This document shows, piece by piece, positions 41,590-50,716 of a DNA stretch of 64,000 bases (within the stretch, counting starts at the first letter, position 1; each line of letters starts with the position of its first letter). Made by a program: the position numbers and the translations under genes. The notes below the pieces were generated by a model. It did not search any database and was not told where the DNA came from. It saw nothing but the letters and a program-made list of their open reading frames with translations. Source of the stretch: Ruminococcus sp. AF41-9. Lineage in GTDB: Bacteria > Bacillota > Clostridia > Lachnospirales > Lachnospiraceae. The stretch spans positions 1 to 64,000 of the forward strand of contig NZ_QUDO01000013.1 in the NCBI RefSeq assembly GCF_003477525.1, given 5' to 3'.

Positions 41590-41733
41590 GAGATTTGTAT
41601 TTGTATCTGTAAACACAGATAAGAAACGCTGGTTCCGGATCTGACCGGGAGTAAAACATTAAGGAGCCAAAAGCCTCCTGCCTTTGTAATAAATAAGGTC
41701 ATTTAGAATGAAAATTTCTAAATGGCCTTTTTT
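41590..41733 (+). ncRNA. Structured leader RNA ending in a terminator
   Basis: A ~140-nt transcript is predicted from the promoter at 41555-41583. It contains a hairpin TATCTGT-AAAC-ACAGATA (41605-41622), a GGTTCCGGATCTGACCGG region, GGAG...CTCC (41663-41678) and ends with a terminator. No ORF of note. I do not recognise a riboswitch class. It may be a small RNA or an attenuator/antiterminator leader for the downstream cluster. Confidence 0.6.
41697..41733 (+). terminator. Terminator of the leader RNA
   Basis: AGGTCATTTAG pairs with CTAAATGGCCT (one G-U) around an A/T-rich loop, followed by seven Ts. The first gene's start is ~100 nt downstream with no new clear promoter, so readthrough must be regulated or partial. 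Confidence 0.8.
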
Positions 41734-41831
41734 TGTTGCAAAAATATGGCAGACAACAAGTACAGATCAGCAAATAAGGAAAGGAGGATCACAAAAAAAC
41801 ACAAGGAAACTCAGAATGCAAGGAGGGTGTT

Positions 41832-42140
41832 ATGAAACGAAAAAAGATGGAAAAGGAGGTCGTGCACCTTCTTGAATGGATTATCGAATATCCAGGAGTA
41901 TGGCAGATTGTATGTAATCCAGATGGAAAGGAAACTTCGCCGGAATCTTTTAAGATGGCATATGATATGCTGGTCAAAAAATCTCTGTTTTATCTGATAC
42001 CGGTATTGTTTGCAACACATCCGGGAGAAGAATCACTGGAGATGGCAAAAAATTTATGTACGGCTGACTCTGCTGCCCGCGAGATCCGAAAAAATGGTAT
42101 GGGAGCATTAGTCAAATGTATGCGGGAACATCTGGAATGA
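41832..42140 (+). CDS. Unknown 102-aa protein, first gene of the cluster
   Basis: 102 aa, helical: 'KEVVHLLEWIIEYPGVWQIV', 'SPESFKMAYDMLVKKSLFYL', 'PGEESLEMAKNLCTADSAAR'. Preceded by CAAGGAGGG. It ends 36 nt before the SSB start. No recognised domain; perhaps a small regulatory or ATP-binding-accessory protein. Confidence 0.7.
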   Translation: MKRKKMEKEVVHLLEWIIEYPGVWQIVCNPDGKETSPESFKMAYDMLVKKSLFYLIPVLFATHPGEESLEMAKNLCTADSAAREIRKNGMGALVKCMREHLE

Positions 42141-42175
42141 AACTGGAAAACTTTATAAAGTTATGGAGGACAATT

Positions 42176-42895
42176 ATGAACAAATCAATCATGATGGGAC
42201 GAGTAGTAAATGAGCCTGATTTACGCTACACACAGACAGAGAATGGAGAACTTGCCATCGCAAACTTTCGCTTGGCGGTAAACCGGAAATTTGTACGAAG
42301 AGGAGATCCGGAAGCAGATTTCTTCAGCTGTACGGCTTTTGGCCGAAAAGCAGAGTTCGCGGAAAAATATCTGTTTAAGGGTATCAAGATTCTGGTAGAA
42401 GGTCGTATGCAGAATGACAACTACAAGAATCGGGCTGGTGAAAATGTCTACGGCATGCGGCTTATGATAGAAGAGATTTCTTTTGCAGAAAGTAAGAAAG
42501 CTTTAGAATCTGGAAATGACGAGCTGGAAGAACCGGAAAGAGAAACGAGGGCATCTTCTAATCGAAACCGTTCTGACCGTGCAGAAAACCAGCGTTCAGC
42601 TCCAGAAGCACCAGAAGTGAAAGAGCAGCAGAAATGGATGACCGTGACTATGACAGGGAACGTGAAGGTGGAAGATACAGAAGCAATACCAGGACAGATG
42701 CATCGGATGACAGACGGAGATCAAATTCTGGCGGGACAAGATCCAGAGGAACTTCGGCAAGAAGTCGGGGGCGTAGTCAGGATATTGATGACCGGTACAT
42801 GGAAACAGATGATGAAAAACTGGATTTTGACTGAGCAAATCATAGGAGGAAATGCTTATGATGGAGGAAATGAACAAATGGTTGTCTGCACATAA
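42176..42895 (+). CDS. ssb: Single-stranded DNA-binding protein (tail frameshifted)
   Basis: OB-fold SSB (~1-110): 'MNKSIMMGRVVNEPDLRYTQ', 'FRLAVNRKF', 'DFFSCTAFGRKAEFAEKYLF', 'ILVEGRMQNDNYKNRAGENV'. After about 42620 the annotated frame leaves the SSB pattern. The +1 frame reads 'MDDRDYDREREGGRYRSNTR' and ends '..YMETDDEKLDFD' at 42834, the acidic tip that SSBs use to dock partners. One base was therefore probably lost near 42600-42635, and the true protein ends at 42834. ATG 42176 has GGAGG. It is probably a mobile-element or plasmid-type SSB. Confidence 0.85.
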   Translation: MNKSIMMGRVVNEPDLRYTQTENGELAIANFRLAVNRKFVRRGDPEADFFSCTAFGRKAEFAEKYLFKGIKILVEGRMQNDNYKNRAGENVYGMRLMIEEISFAESKKALESGNDELEEPERETRASSNRNRSDRAENQRSAPEAPEVKEQQKWMTVTMTGNVKVEDTEAIPGQMHRMTDGDQILAGQDPEELRQEVGGVVRILMTGTWKQMMKNWILTEQIIGGNAYDGGNEQMVVCT

Positions 42896-43478
42896 ACAGC
42901 TGTGCGTGATAACTGGAATTTTTGGTCTGTTAGTATCACCATTTTTATGGCCGGTATTTCTGGCAGTGATCATACAGTCCCTTTCATTAGTCATTCCGGT
43001 TGCAGCAGGATTGTTTTTCTATGAAAAATTTATTATGAAAAAGGACAAGGAGGAAACGAATGAGAATGATGATGACAATAAGCAGCAAAAAAAACATGCA
43101 GATGCCCGTAAAGTACATGCAGATGCTGAAAAGACCGAGGATTTACCGAAAAATCATGAGAAGGGATCGGAAACGGTAAATTTCGATAATCAGGAGAAGC
43201 AGGCAAGATGCAGGGCACAGGCTGCCATATGGTACGAAAAGGAAGGCTTTGAGCGGATCCAGGCGATTCGGAAAACTCTGGAATCTGAAAATCGAAACCG
43301 TTTTTCAGTAAACAGGGAAGGAATCTGCAGTATTTCCATTGGAAAAAGGAAATATCGAAGGATTGGAATTTTAAAAGGTTATCCTTTTGGACAGACAGAG
43401 GTGATCCGGGAAAAACTAAAGAAGGATGGTTTCATCACCAGTATGGGATGCAATAATTATCTCTGGATTTCATGGTAG
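42858..43478 (+). CDS. Membrane protein of unknown function
   Basis: 206 aa. Two hydrophobic segments (~14-34 and ~36-55) are followed by a Lys/Glu/Asp-rich cytosolic stretch (~60-115) and a C-terminal globular part ending 'SISIGKRKYRRIGILKGYPF' and 'EVIREKLKKDGFITSMGCNN'. ATG 42858 is favoured by the GGAGG position; ATG 42852 is too close. It lies 15 nt before the helicase gene. Function unknown. Confidence 0.7.
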   Translation: MMEEMNKWLSAHKQLCVITGIFGLLVSPFLWPVFLAVIIQSLSLVIPVAAGLFFYEKFIMKKDKEETNENDDDNKQQKKHADARKVHADAEKTEDLPKNHEKGSETVNFDNQEKQARCRAQAAIWYEKEGFERIQAIRKTLESENRNRFSVNREGICSISIGKRKYRRIGILKGYPFGQTEVIREKLKKDGFITSMGCNNYLWISW

Positions 43479-43492
43479 AGAGGAGCTGGAAC

Positions 43493-45715
43493 ATGAGCAT
43501 TTGCTGTAAAGCCATCCGGCAGATCTATTATAATGCAGGAAGTGGATATACGGTAGCTTCCTACATGACCAATGAAGATTTACCGGAGGAAGTAAAAAAA
43601 CAAAAGAATGGAAATTATGGAATATTTCAGGCATTTGGAACCGAACTTCCGACAAACGAAGGCCTGGATGTGGAACTGACGGGAGACTGGAAACCCACAA
43701 AATATGGAATGCAGTATAGTGTGAGCAATTTTTCAGTAACCATGCCAACCACAAAAGAAGGTATTCGGACTTATTTGTCGTCATCCCTGATCAAAGGGAT
43801 CGGACCGGCAATGGCAGCCCGCATCGTGGAAACGTTTGGGGAAGACATACTGAATGTTTTTAATGACAGCCCGGAGAAACTCCTTCAGGTAAAAGGAATT
43901 ACGCAGAAACGCTTAGATGATATTCTGGAAGGATATCAAAAAAGCAGTTCCATCCGGGAACTGATGATGTATTTGTCCCCTTTTGGGGTGACTCCTGCAA
44001 AAGCTTCAAAAATACAGGAGAAATTTGGCCCTGCTGCAGTTATGATCGTGAAGGAGGAGCCTTTCCGGCTCTGTGAGGTTCATGGATTTGGATTTCTGAC
44101 TGTTGACCAGATTGCAGTAAAGGCAAAACATTTCCGTGCAGATGATCCCCTTCGCATTAAGGCTGCTATTCTGCATATTATGTCAGAAGCAGAAGGCGAA
44201 GGACATTTGTATTTAAAAAGAGAGGACATTATAGAACGTGTCGAAAAACTTTTAAATCACAACAAAGATGTTTCACCGGTCTCTGAACGGGCAATCCGGG
44301 ATACAGGCAATGATATGATCCATACAGATGGAAGCCTGGTCTGCCACGATGGAGGGTTTTATACACGCAAAAGCTTCCAGGCCGAACTGGGAGCTGCTGC
44401 CGCATTAGTCAGACTCCATATGCAGACGGGAATGGCTGTAAATGTTGACCGTATTTTAAGAAAGATCCAGAAAGAACAGGATATTATTTTGAATGCGAAA
44501 CAGCAGGTGGCAGTAAAAAATGTCTTTGAAAACCCGGTATCCATCATTACAGGAGGACCCGGCAGAGGAAAGACTACGGTGATCCGTTTCATCATTGCTG
44601 TACAGGAAGCATTGGATAAAAATGCGGTGATCCTTTTATGTGCACCTACAGGCATCGCCAGAAGGCGAATGCGGGAATGTACAGAGTATCCAGCACTGAC
44701 GATCCATAAATCCATAGGGCTTACCGGAGAAGCTGGAGAGGAAGAATGGAAGAACGAGCAGCCAATTCCAGATGACCTGATCATAGCAGATGAGTTCAGC
44801 ATGGTCGATATGTATCTGGCGGATAAACTGTTTTCCAGTATTAAATCCGGTGCCAGACTGGTTCTGGTGGGGGATAAAGATCAGATCGAATCCGTAGGGC
44901 CTGGAAAAGTATTTCAGGAGATCATTGATTCCGGCGTATTTCCGGTAACTGTCTTAGATGAATGTTTTCGACAGGAAGGGAATTCCACCATCAGCCAGAA
45001 TGCCATTAAGATCAATAAGAATCAGCTGGATCTGGTGTTTGATGATACCTTTCAGTTTATTCCGGCTTCCACACCGGAGGAGGCTTCGCAAAAGATACAG
45101 AAGATCTATCGGAAAGAAGTACTGCAGAGAAACGGTTCTCTGGAAGAAGTGCAGGTGATGTCACCGCTTCGAAAAGATACGGAAGCAGGTACGGATGCAT
45201 TGAATCTGGTATTGCGTGACATTGCGAATCCAAAGCGTTTCGGTTATCCGGAAATCACAAATGGCAGGAATACTTACCGGGAAGGTGACCGGGTCATGCA
45301 GACAAAAAACAACGATGAAGTAGCAAATGGCGACATTGGAGAAGTCATAGGGATTTTTCGGAAAGATCAAAAAATGGTCATGCGTGTAGATTTTGGGGAT
45401 GGCCGGGTCATGGAATATCAGGAGGAAGACTATTGGCCGCTGACACTGGCATATGCGATTACGGTACATAAGGCTCAGGGCAGTGAATATCCGATGGCAA
45501 TCCTTCCAATGCTTCCATGTTTCCGGTGGATGCTTCGCAGAAACATTTTCTATACAGCAGTAACAAGAGCCAGAGAAAGGTTTATAATTGTGGGAAGCAA
45601 ACGTGCAATCGCACAGGCTATCCGGACGGATTACATCAGCCGGCGAAACACCATGTTTGGGTACCGTATCCGAAAAATATATGAAGCAATCCTGGAACAG
45701 GAAAAGAGCGCATAA
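43493..45715 (+). CDS. RecD2-like ATP-dependent DNA helicase
   Basis: 740-aa SF1B 5'-3' helicase. N-terminal OB-like region (~1-90), helix-hairpin-helix motifs ('LIKGIGPAMAARIVETFGED' and 'LLQVKGITQKRLDDILEGYQ'), Walker A 'IITGGPGRGKTTVIRFI', Walker B 'DLIIADEFSMVDMYL', motif III 'LVLVGDKDQIESVGPG', and motif VI 'YAITVHKAQGSEYPMAI'. It is the RecD2 type, which acts without RecBC. ATG 43493 has AGAGGAG. A hairpin terminator follows at 45726. Together with SSB it suggests DNA processing or replication of a mobile element or a defence role. Confidence 0.93.
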   Translation: MSICCKAIRQIYYNAGSGYTVASYMTNEDLPEEVKKQKNGNYGIFQAFGTELPTNEGLDVELTGDWKPTKYGMQYSVSNFSVTMPTTKEGIRTYLSSSLIKGIGPAMAARIVETFGEDILNVFNDSPEKLLQVKGITQKRLDDILEGYQKSSSIRELMMYLSPFGVTPAKASKIQEKFGPAAVMIVKEEPFRLCEVHGFGFLTVDQIAVKAKHFRADDPLRIKAAILHIMSEAEGEGHLYLKREDIIERVEKLLNHNKDVSPVSERAIRDTGNDMIHTDGSLVCHDGGFYTRKSFQAELGAAAALVRLHMQTGMAVNVDRILRKIQKEQDIILNAKQQVAVKNVFENPVSIITGGPGRGKTTVIRFIIAVQEALDKNAVILLCAPTGIARRRMRECTEYPALTIHKSIGLTGEAGEEEWKNEQPIPDDLIIADEFSMVDMYLADKLFSSIKSGARLVLVGDKDQIESVGPGKVFQEIIDSGVFPVTVLDECFRQEGNSTISQNAIKINKNQLDLVFDDTFQFIPASTPEEASQKIQKIYRKEVLQRNGSLEEVQVMSPLRKDTEAGTDALNLVLRDIANPKRFGYPEITNGRNTYREGDRVMQTKNNDEVANGDIGEVIGIFRKDQKMVMRVDFGDGRVMEYQEEDYWPLTLAYAITVHKAQGSEYPMAILPMLPCFRWMLRRNIFYTAVTRARERFIIVGSKRAIAQAIRTDYISRRNTMFGYRIRKIYEAILEQEKSA

Positions 45716-45725
45716 AGAATGAATG

Positions 45726-45768
45726 ACAGGCAGACGTTGGAAAAATCCAATGCTCTGCCTGTTTCTTT
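45726..45768 (+). terminator. Terminator hairpin between helicase and AAA+ genes
   Basis: ACAGGCAG (45726-45733) pairs with CTGCCTGT (45755-45762), with an inner CGTTGGA/TCCAATG helix, and TTTCTTT follows. The next gene's RBS begins ~30 nt later. Confidence 0.65.
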
Positions 45769-45812
45769 CCTTCGTATGCAGAAAATCACATAATGAAAGA
45801 GGAGGGAACAAA

Positions 45813-46652
45813 ATGCCAGATCTTTGTTTTTATGCACCATGGATTATGAAAGAACCCATTCCGGACCCATTTCGGATGATGTTGGAAAAAGCAGGGAAAA
45901 AACGGATCAGCTATGATGAAGCGGATTGTTCCATGCGAAATATCAGGAAGCAGGGAAAAGTATCGCGCCTTCATGGGCCTACGTTACATGCTCTTCTGAC
46001 ACTGATTCAGATTCGGAAAGAAAAAGACTCTGGTGCTGCCGGTATACAAAGGGGCAGGGATGCCATAAATTATTTCTGCATGGAATATCCTGGAAATCAG
46101 GGAAAGTATGTAATGACTTATAATTCGAAAAACGGACGTTTCAGTGGGATTTTAAAGACAGAAGAAAAAAACGAGAAGCTTCCGGGAATCCGGGAGGGCA
46201 AAAACACAGGCGAGCAGTACCTGGCCCTTTTGGCTTATGCCAATCTGGTCCCGGATAATCCTTTATTTAACGAAGAGTTCCAAAAAAATTTCTACATGCT
46301 GGAAGAACAGGAAAAAAAGGAATGGGAAGACATGGAAGCTGCACTGAGGGCGGCATTTATCTGTTGCGATGCCATGTACTGCGAAGTAATAGCAAATCCG
46401 CAGCAGGCAATCCCGCTGGAAAAGAGCCAGTTCCGTGCAGAGGAACTGGAGGATGTGCTTCCGGAATATAAAATTGCGGCCGGGGTATATGCACCAAACG
46501 ATGAAATCTATGGAAAGTTTCATGTGCTTTTGCCTGTAAATAAGAAGACAAAAAGAACACTTTTTGAATTAAAACAGATCTACTCTGGCAGATGGGATGT
46601 AAATGAAAGGACAAAAGAAAGGATCCCTCGCTTCCAGAAGACTATCTGGTAA
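45813..46652 (+). CDS. N-terminal part of the AAA+ ATPase gene (frameshifted)
   Basis: 279 aa, no recognised domain: 'MPDLCFYAPWIMKEPIPDPF', 'ALLTLIQIRKEKDSGAAGIQ', 'IYGKFHVLLPVNKKTKRTLF'. After 'DVNERTK' (about 46615) the adjacent frame reads 'RKDPSLPEDYLVSKEAEEIL' and runs directly into the ATPase domain, so the two ORFs were probably one gene of ~597 aa. ACAAAAG likely lost one A from an A5 run. GAGGAGGG precedes ATG 45813. The domain may be a substrate adaptor fused to the MoxR-type ATPase. Confidence 0.7.
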   Translation: MPDLCFYAPWIMKEPIPDPFRMMLEKAGKKRISYDEADCSMRNIRKQGKVSRLHGPTLHALLTLIQIRKEKDSGAAGIQRGRDAINYFCMEYPGNQGKYVMTYNSKNGRFSGILKTEEKNEKLPGIREGKNTGEQYLALLAYANLVPDNPLFNEEFQKNFYMLEEQEKKEWEDMEAALRAAFICCDAMYCEVIANPQQAIPLEKSQFRAEELEDVLPEYKIAAGVYAPNDEIYGKFHVLLPVNKKTKRTLFELKQIYSGRWDVNERTKERIPRFQKTIW

Positions 46653-46678
46653 GTAAGGAAGCTGAAGAAATCCTGCAG

Positions 46679-47602
46679 ATGGTGGATAAGACACCGGCAA
46701 GGCTGTTTATGATGACAGGCGATGCCGGTACTGGAAAGACAACGGATGCCAGAATGATCGCCCAGATCTTAGGGCTTCCATATTATGTGTTCACCTGTGG
46801 ACCTGGAACGGATGAACTGGAACTTTTAGCGACCACCGTGCCAAATATGGGCGGAACAGCACATCTGGAAATGGAATTGCCAAGTCTGGAAGACATTGAA
46901 ATGGATCCGGCTTCAGCTCTTGCAACGGTAAATGGCATTTATGAGGAGGGGATCAGCCGGGAAAAAGCTTTTCGGGAGATCCTGAAAGCAGTTTATGAAA
47001 AAGGCTATGAAAAGTCGAAAAATGAAAAAGACTTTCTATTAAAAGAGTCAGAAATCGTAAAGGCATGCAGGGAACCATCTGTGCTTGAAATTCAGGAGCC
47101 GGCCATGATTGAAAAACCTGGGACACTTACGAGATTAAACTCCCTGTTTGACGATGGAGCTGTAACCGATCTGGTAAATGGAGAACAGATACGGAGAAAT
47201 CCGGATACGATTGTGATCATGACCACCAATCTGGATTATGTTGGCTGTCAGAACTTCAACCAGTCAGTTCTTTCCCGAATGAATCTGATTCAGCCAAAGG
47301 AAGCCCTGACAGAAGAGGAAATGGTAAAAAGGGCAATGAAAAGAACAGGGTTTAAAAACAAAGAACTTCTGTCCTTTATGGCTGCCACGGTCTGCAAGAT
47401 CCATGAATATTTGATCGAACAGGACATTACAGATGGCGTATGCGGATACCGGGAATTGGAAAACTGGGTGTTAAGTTACATGGTTTCCAATGATCTCAGG
47501 AGGTCAGCTTGGACAGCACTGCTCAGTAAAGCATCCATGGACAGGGAAGAACAGGGAACTATGGAACGCGTCTTTCTTCTTCCTCATTGTGATGTGGATT
47601 AA
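46679..47602 (+). CDS. MoxR-like AAA+ ATPase (C-terminal part of split gene)
   Basis: 307 aa: Walker A 'FMMTGDAGTGKTTDARMIAQ', 'YVFTCGPGTDELELLATTVP' pore-loop region, Walker B/sensor region 'NPDTIVIMTTNLDYVGC', sensor-1/Arg finger area 'NFNQSVLSRMNLIQPKEALT', and a lid helical domain. This is the MoxR/CbbQ type, which pairs with VWA proteins as a metal-insertion or remodelling chaperone. No RBS precedes ATG 46679, supporting an internal position in a larger gene. The VWA gene follows. Confidence 0.85.
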   Translation: MVDKTPARLFMMTGDAGTGKTTDARMIAQILGLPYYVFTCGPGTDELELLATTVPNMGGTAHLEMELPSLEDIEMDPASALATVNGIYEEGISREKAFREILKAVYEKGYEKSKNEKDFLLKESEIVKACREPSVLEIQEPAMIEKPGTLTRLNSLFDDGAVTDLVNGEQIRRNPDTIVIMTTNLDYVGCQNFNQSVLSRMNLIQPKEALTEEEMVKRAMKRTGFKNKELLSFMAATVCKIHEYLIEQDITDGVCGYRELENWVLSYMVSNDLRRSAWTALLSKASMDREEQGTMERVFLLPHCDVD

Positions 47603-47621
47603 AAACGGATGGAGGAAACGA

Positions 47622-49775
47622 ATGAAAAAGGCTTTATACCGGAAACAGATATGTGCAGAGAAAGAAAAACTGACACCGGAAAAAGTATTTCATACGCCGC
47701 AGTATCGTGATCTTTTGACCTCGATTGGGCATGAAATCACGGGTGGAAAGTTGACTACATTACGGTTATACGATGATAAAAATTCAGGGATTGCAGGATG
47801 GAATCAGGGAGAAACTGTTGCCGTAAATCTTGGAAACCAGATTACGTCAAGTTTTCTGACACTGGAATTAAAAAGTGACAGCCTGATCGGGATTCTGGGA
47901 CATGAATGCGGACATTACAGGTATACGGATTCTGCACTTAGAAAAAGGTATGCCGAGCATATGTTAAATGGCAGCTGGTATCCAAAGGAGCCAGTACCGG
48001 AAAATGCACAGGAAAAAGAGGCATTGGATGCGATGAATGTCTACTTTGAAAGAAAAGATAAAGCAATCCTTTCTATCTTTCTGCAGACAGCATCCTATCT
48101 CAGCAATCTTTTGAATGATATGTACATAGAAGAGAAGATGTGCGCCCTTTTTCCGGGAAGCATCCGCAGGGGAATCCTTATGAATCGTGACCGAAATGTG
48201 GAATGGCTTCCAACACTTAGGGAAATGCTGGAAACGGAGAAAGACAGGTTATCTATTCTTATGAACCTGTGTGCACAGTATGCCCTGTCTTCAAGGGTGA
48301 ATGCCTGGGATGGTGCGGATTACGAGCTTATTGATACACTAAAACTGCTTATGCCGGTCATTGATGAAGCGGGAAAGGCAGCAGATGACATGGAGAGATA
48401 TCTTGCCGCCAACCATATCCTTCTGATGATCTGGAAATATTTTGCGGAAATCATAGATGAAATAGAGAAGAACAGTACAGAAAATGAAGAGCAAAAGCCA
48501 GAACAGGAAGAGCGTGAAGGGCAAAAGGAAAACCCGAATGAATCCGAAGAAGAACCGGAGGAAGAAAAGCAGGATAACACAGGGTCACAGACTGAGCAAA
48601 ATGAAGATAAGATCAGAAAAGAGGATACGGAACAGGAGTCGGAAACAGAAGACAAAACAGAAAGAAACGGAAAGGATCAGGAAACGGAAGGCCATGAAAA
48701 CGGGCGCACTGCAGAGCTTCAGAAATTTCTACAGCAACTGTGTGAAAATCTTCCGAAATGTGTCAGGGAGTCTGGTGGCTTCGAAGACAAACAGAATGAA
48801 TGTGGCATCCCTGCCTCAGAAACGGAAGCATCCAGTGATAATGCCTTACAAAAGATCCTTTATGAAATGGCGAAAGAGACGCTTGATGAGAAGATACAGA
48901 AAGAAATTTTCGAACATCTTCAAAAGGAATTGATGGAGATACCGTTTGAAGAAGGCCATGACCTGGTACAGAAAAAACTTTGCCGTAAGACCGAGATATC
49001 AGATTTTTTAAAATTACAGACAGAAAAGTATGAGGGGCAGCTTAAACAGGTAAAAAAGAGACTTCGCCTGAAACTGCTTCCTATATTGAAAAATCAGAAA
49101 GAACGCACGGAACATAAGCTTTTTCTTGGACGTCGGGTAGATCTTCGAAACATAGCTGAACCGTCTGGGGCAGTATTTAAGAAACAACAGCCAGGAAAAA
49201 ATCTGGATATCTGTGTGGCTGTGTTGGTCGATAATTCTTTTTCCATGTGTGGGGAACGGATGGAGCATGCCATTCTTGCAGCACTTTGCCTGTATGATTT
49301 TTGTATGGAATCAGAAATACCGGTTTTGGTGTGCGGACATCATACAGATGGATACCGGCATGAGAACCTGAAAGACGAAACAGTGTATCTGCATTGCTGC
49401 GCAGATTTTGAAACGGATGAAAAGGATCGGTTCCGGATCGCTGGTATGCAGCCTTATGGAAGCAACCGGGATGGAACTGCATTGTGGTATGCTGGCAGCC
49501 GTCTTTTGGAACGACCGGAAAAGCAGAAACTGCTGTTTGTGATCAGTGATGGTGCACCTAATGCAAACCAGTATGGAGGCACAGGGGCAAAAAGGAACCT
49601 TCAGAAGATTCGGAAAAAGCTGCTGCAGCAGGGAGTATTCTTTCAGGCAGCTGCGATCGGAAGCGACAAGGAAGCAATTCAGGAAATTTATGAGGAGTCT
49701 TTTCTGGATATTACGGATCTTGAACAGCTTCCGGCTCTTCTGACAAAGAAACTGCTGCGTTTTATCAGGAGGTAA
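47622..49775 (+). CDS. VWA-domain protein with N-terminal HECGH motif
   Basis: 717 aa. Residues ~93-97 read HECGH in 'GILGHECGHYRYTDSALRKR', a gluzincin-type zinc motif. A low-complexity acidic/Gln region (~285-365) follows, then helical segments and a C-terminal von Willebrand A domain (~527-717) with MIDAS 'VDNSFSMCGERMEHA', conserved Thr region 'SNRDGTALWYAGSRL' and 'LLFVISDGAPN'. This resembles CobT/VWA partners of MoxR ATPases, but the N-terminal peptidase-like part is unusual. ATG 47622 has GGAGGAAACG. It ends 3 nt before the next gene. Confidence 0.85.
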   Translation: MKKALYRKQICAEKEKLTPEKVFHTPQYRDLLTSIGHEITGGKLTTLRLYDDKNSGIAGWNQGETVAVNLGNQITSSFLTLELKSDSLIGILGHECGHYRYTDSALRKRYAEHMLNGSWYPKEPVPENAQEKEALDAMNVYFERKDKAILSIFLQTASYLSNLLNDMYIEEKMCALFPGSIRRGILMNRDRNVEWLPTLREMLETEKDRLSILMNLCAQYALSSRVNAWDGADYELIDTLKLLMPVIDEAGKAADDMERYLAANHILLMIWKYFAEIIDEIEKNSTENEEQKPEQEEREGQKENPNESEEEPEEEKQDNTGSQTEQNEDKIRKEDTEQESETEDKTERNGKDQETEGHENGRTAELQKFLQQLCENLPKCVRESGGFEDKQNECGIPASETEASSDNALQKILYEMAKETLDEKIQKEIFEHLQKELMEIPFEEGHDLVQKKLCRKTEISDFLKLQTEKYEGQLKQVKKRLRLKLLPILKNQKERTEHKLFLGRRVDLRNIAEPSGAVFKKQQPGKNLDICVAVLVDNSFSMCGERMEHAILAALCLYDFCMESEIPVLVCGHHTDGYRHENLKDETVYLHCCADFETDEKDRFRIAGMQPYGSNRDGTALWYAGSRLLERPEKQKLLFVISDGAPNANQYGGTGAKRNLQKIRKKLLQQGVFFQAAAIGSDKEAIQEIYEESFLDITDLEQLPALLTKKLLRFIRR

Positions 49776-49777
49776 GG

Positions 49778-50236
49778 ATGAACAGGAAAAACAGGAAAGA
49801 AAAAGAACAGAATGCGGATGTATCAAAACAGATCTGTGTTCATAAGACACAGAACACGTTACTGGAATTTAATAGCTTTTTGCGGATGGCAGAACCAAAG
49901 GATTTCTGGCATCTTCACGAAGACTTTGCCAGCGATTATTCCAGGATTCGGGCGGTCATGGTTGACTACAGCAAAGAAGACAGCATCAGCGTTTATGCAA
50001 ATCTGAGTCCGGAAATCATAAAATACGTGTATTCCCGTATATGGAATAATGTGCAGGAATTTAAATTCTTCCAGCAAAAGATCTTTTGCGAGGATAAAAA
50101 TTCCAACGCTGTGATCCAGGCGTTTGAACAGGATTGCATGACACGCCGCAGACAGGCTGGAAATTTCCGGAATTTGTACAGAATGATAGAAAAACTCATT
50201 GTGGGAACTGAGGAGGAAAAAGATAATGCTGCGTAA
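49778..50236 (+). CDS. Unknown protein of the AAA+/VWA cluster
   Basis: 152 aa, charged and helical, with 'FNSFLRMAEPKDFWHLHEDF', 'YANLSPEIIKYVYSRIWNNV' and 'RRQAGNFRNLYRMIEKLIVG'. It starts 3 nt after the VWA stop (GGAGG upstream) and overlaps the next gene by 11 nt, so co-expression is certain. No recognised fold. Confidence 0.7.
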   Translation: MNRKNRKEKEQNADVSKQICVHKTQNTLLEFNSFLRMAEPKDFWHLHEDFASDYSRIRAVMVDYSKEDSISVYANLSPEIIKYVYSRIWNNVQEFKFFQQKIFCEDKNSNAVIQAFEQDCMTRRRQAGNFRNLYRMIEKLIVGTEEEKDNAA

Positions 50237-50705
50237 AAAAATAAAGAAGAATACATTGAAATGGAAAAAAATCTATGCGGAACAACTTCTTGATATGATG
50301 GACGAGGAAGAAAATGCTTTACAGAAGATTTATCTGACAGGGTATGTACTTGAACTGAAAAAGAACCGGTATTTTGCCGGATGGTACAAAGACCGAATCG
50401 TTTGCCGTTCCCTGGAGTATGCACGTTATTTTCCAAGTGCCGAGGCAGCGGAAGAGTATGTACATAAGTATCTGGGATTTGCAGGCATGACCTGTTATAT
50501 CTGCCACGTAAACTGGACGCTGGCTTCCTGCGGGAGTGAAAATATGGAAGATAACGAAGAGAACTTGTTAGAGGAAAATGGTAAGATCCTTTCGTTTGCA
50601 AATTATGCAGATGTAAAGCAATACCAGAAACAGCGAGGCATGGAACATTCTACAATGGCGATCACTTATGCAAGCCGGAAAAAGAAGATTATCCTGGCAG
50701 CATAA
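50226..50705 (+). CDS. Unknown protein of the AAA+/VWA cluster
   Basis: 159 aa: basic N-terminus, a segment 'YFAGWYKDRIVCRSLEYARY' and a Cys-containing 'GMTCYICHVNWTLASCGSEN', perhaps a metal site. ATG 50226 has GAGGAGG. A strong terminator (50717-50743) follows. Function unknown. Confidence 0.68.
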   Translation: MLRKKIKKNTLKWKKIYAEQLLDMMDEEENALQKIYLTGYVLELKKNRYFAGWYKDRIVCRSLEYARYFPSAEAAEEYVHKYLGFAGMTCYICHVNWTLASCGSENMEDNEENLLEENGKILSFANYADVKQYQKQRGMEHSTMAITYASRKKKIILAA

Positions 50706-50716
50706 GAACAATTTTG

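Noticed and set aside
45161..45811. 216-aa minus-strand ORF at the end of the helicase gene
   Set aside because: Shadow of the helicase 3' end, Cys/His-rich, no RBS.
48484..48933. 149-aa Lys/Arg-rich plus-strand ORF
   Set aside because: Out-of-frame reading of the VWA protein's acidic low-complexity linker.
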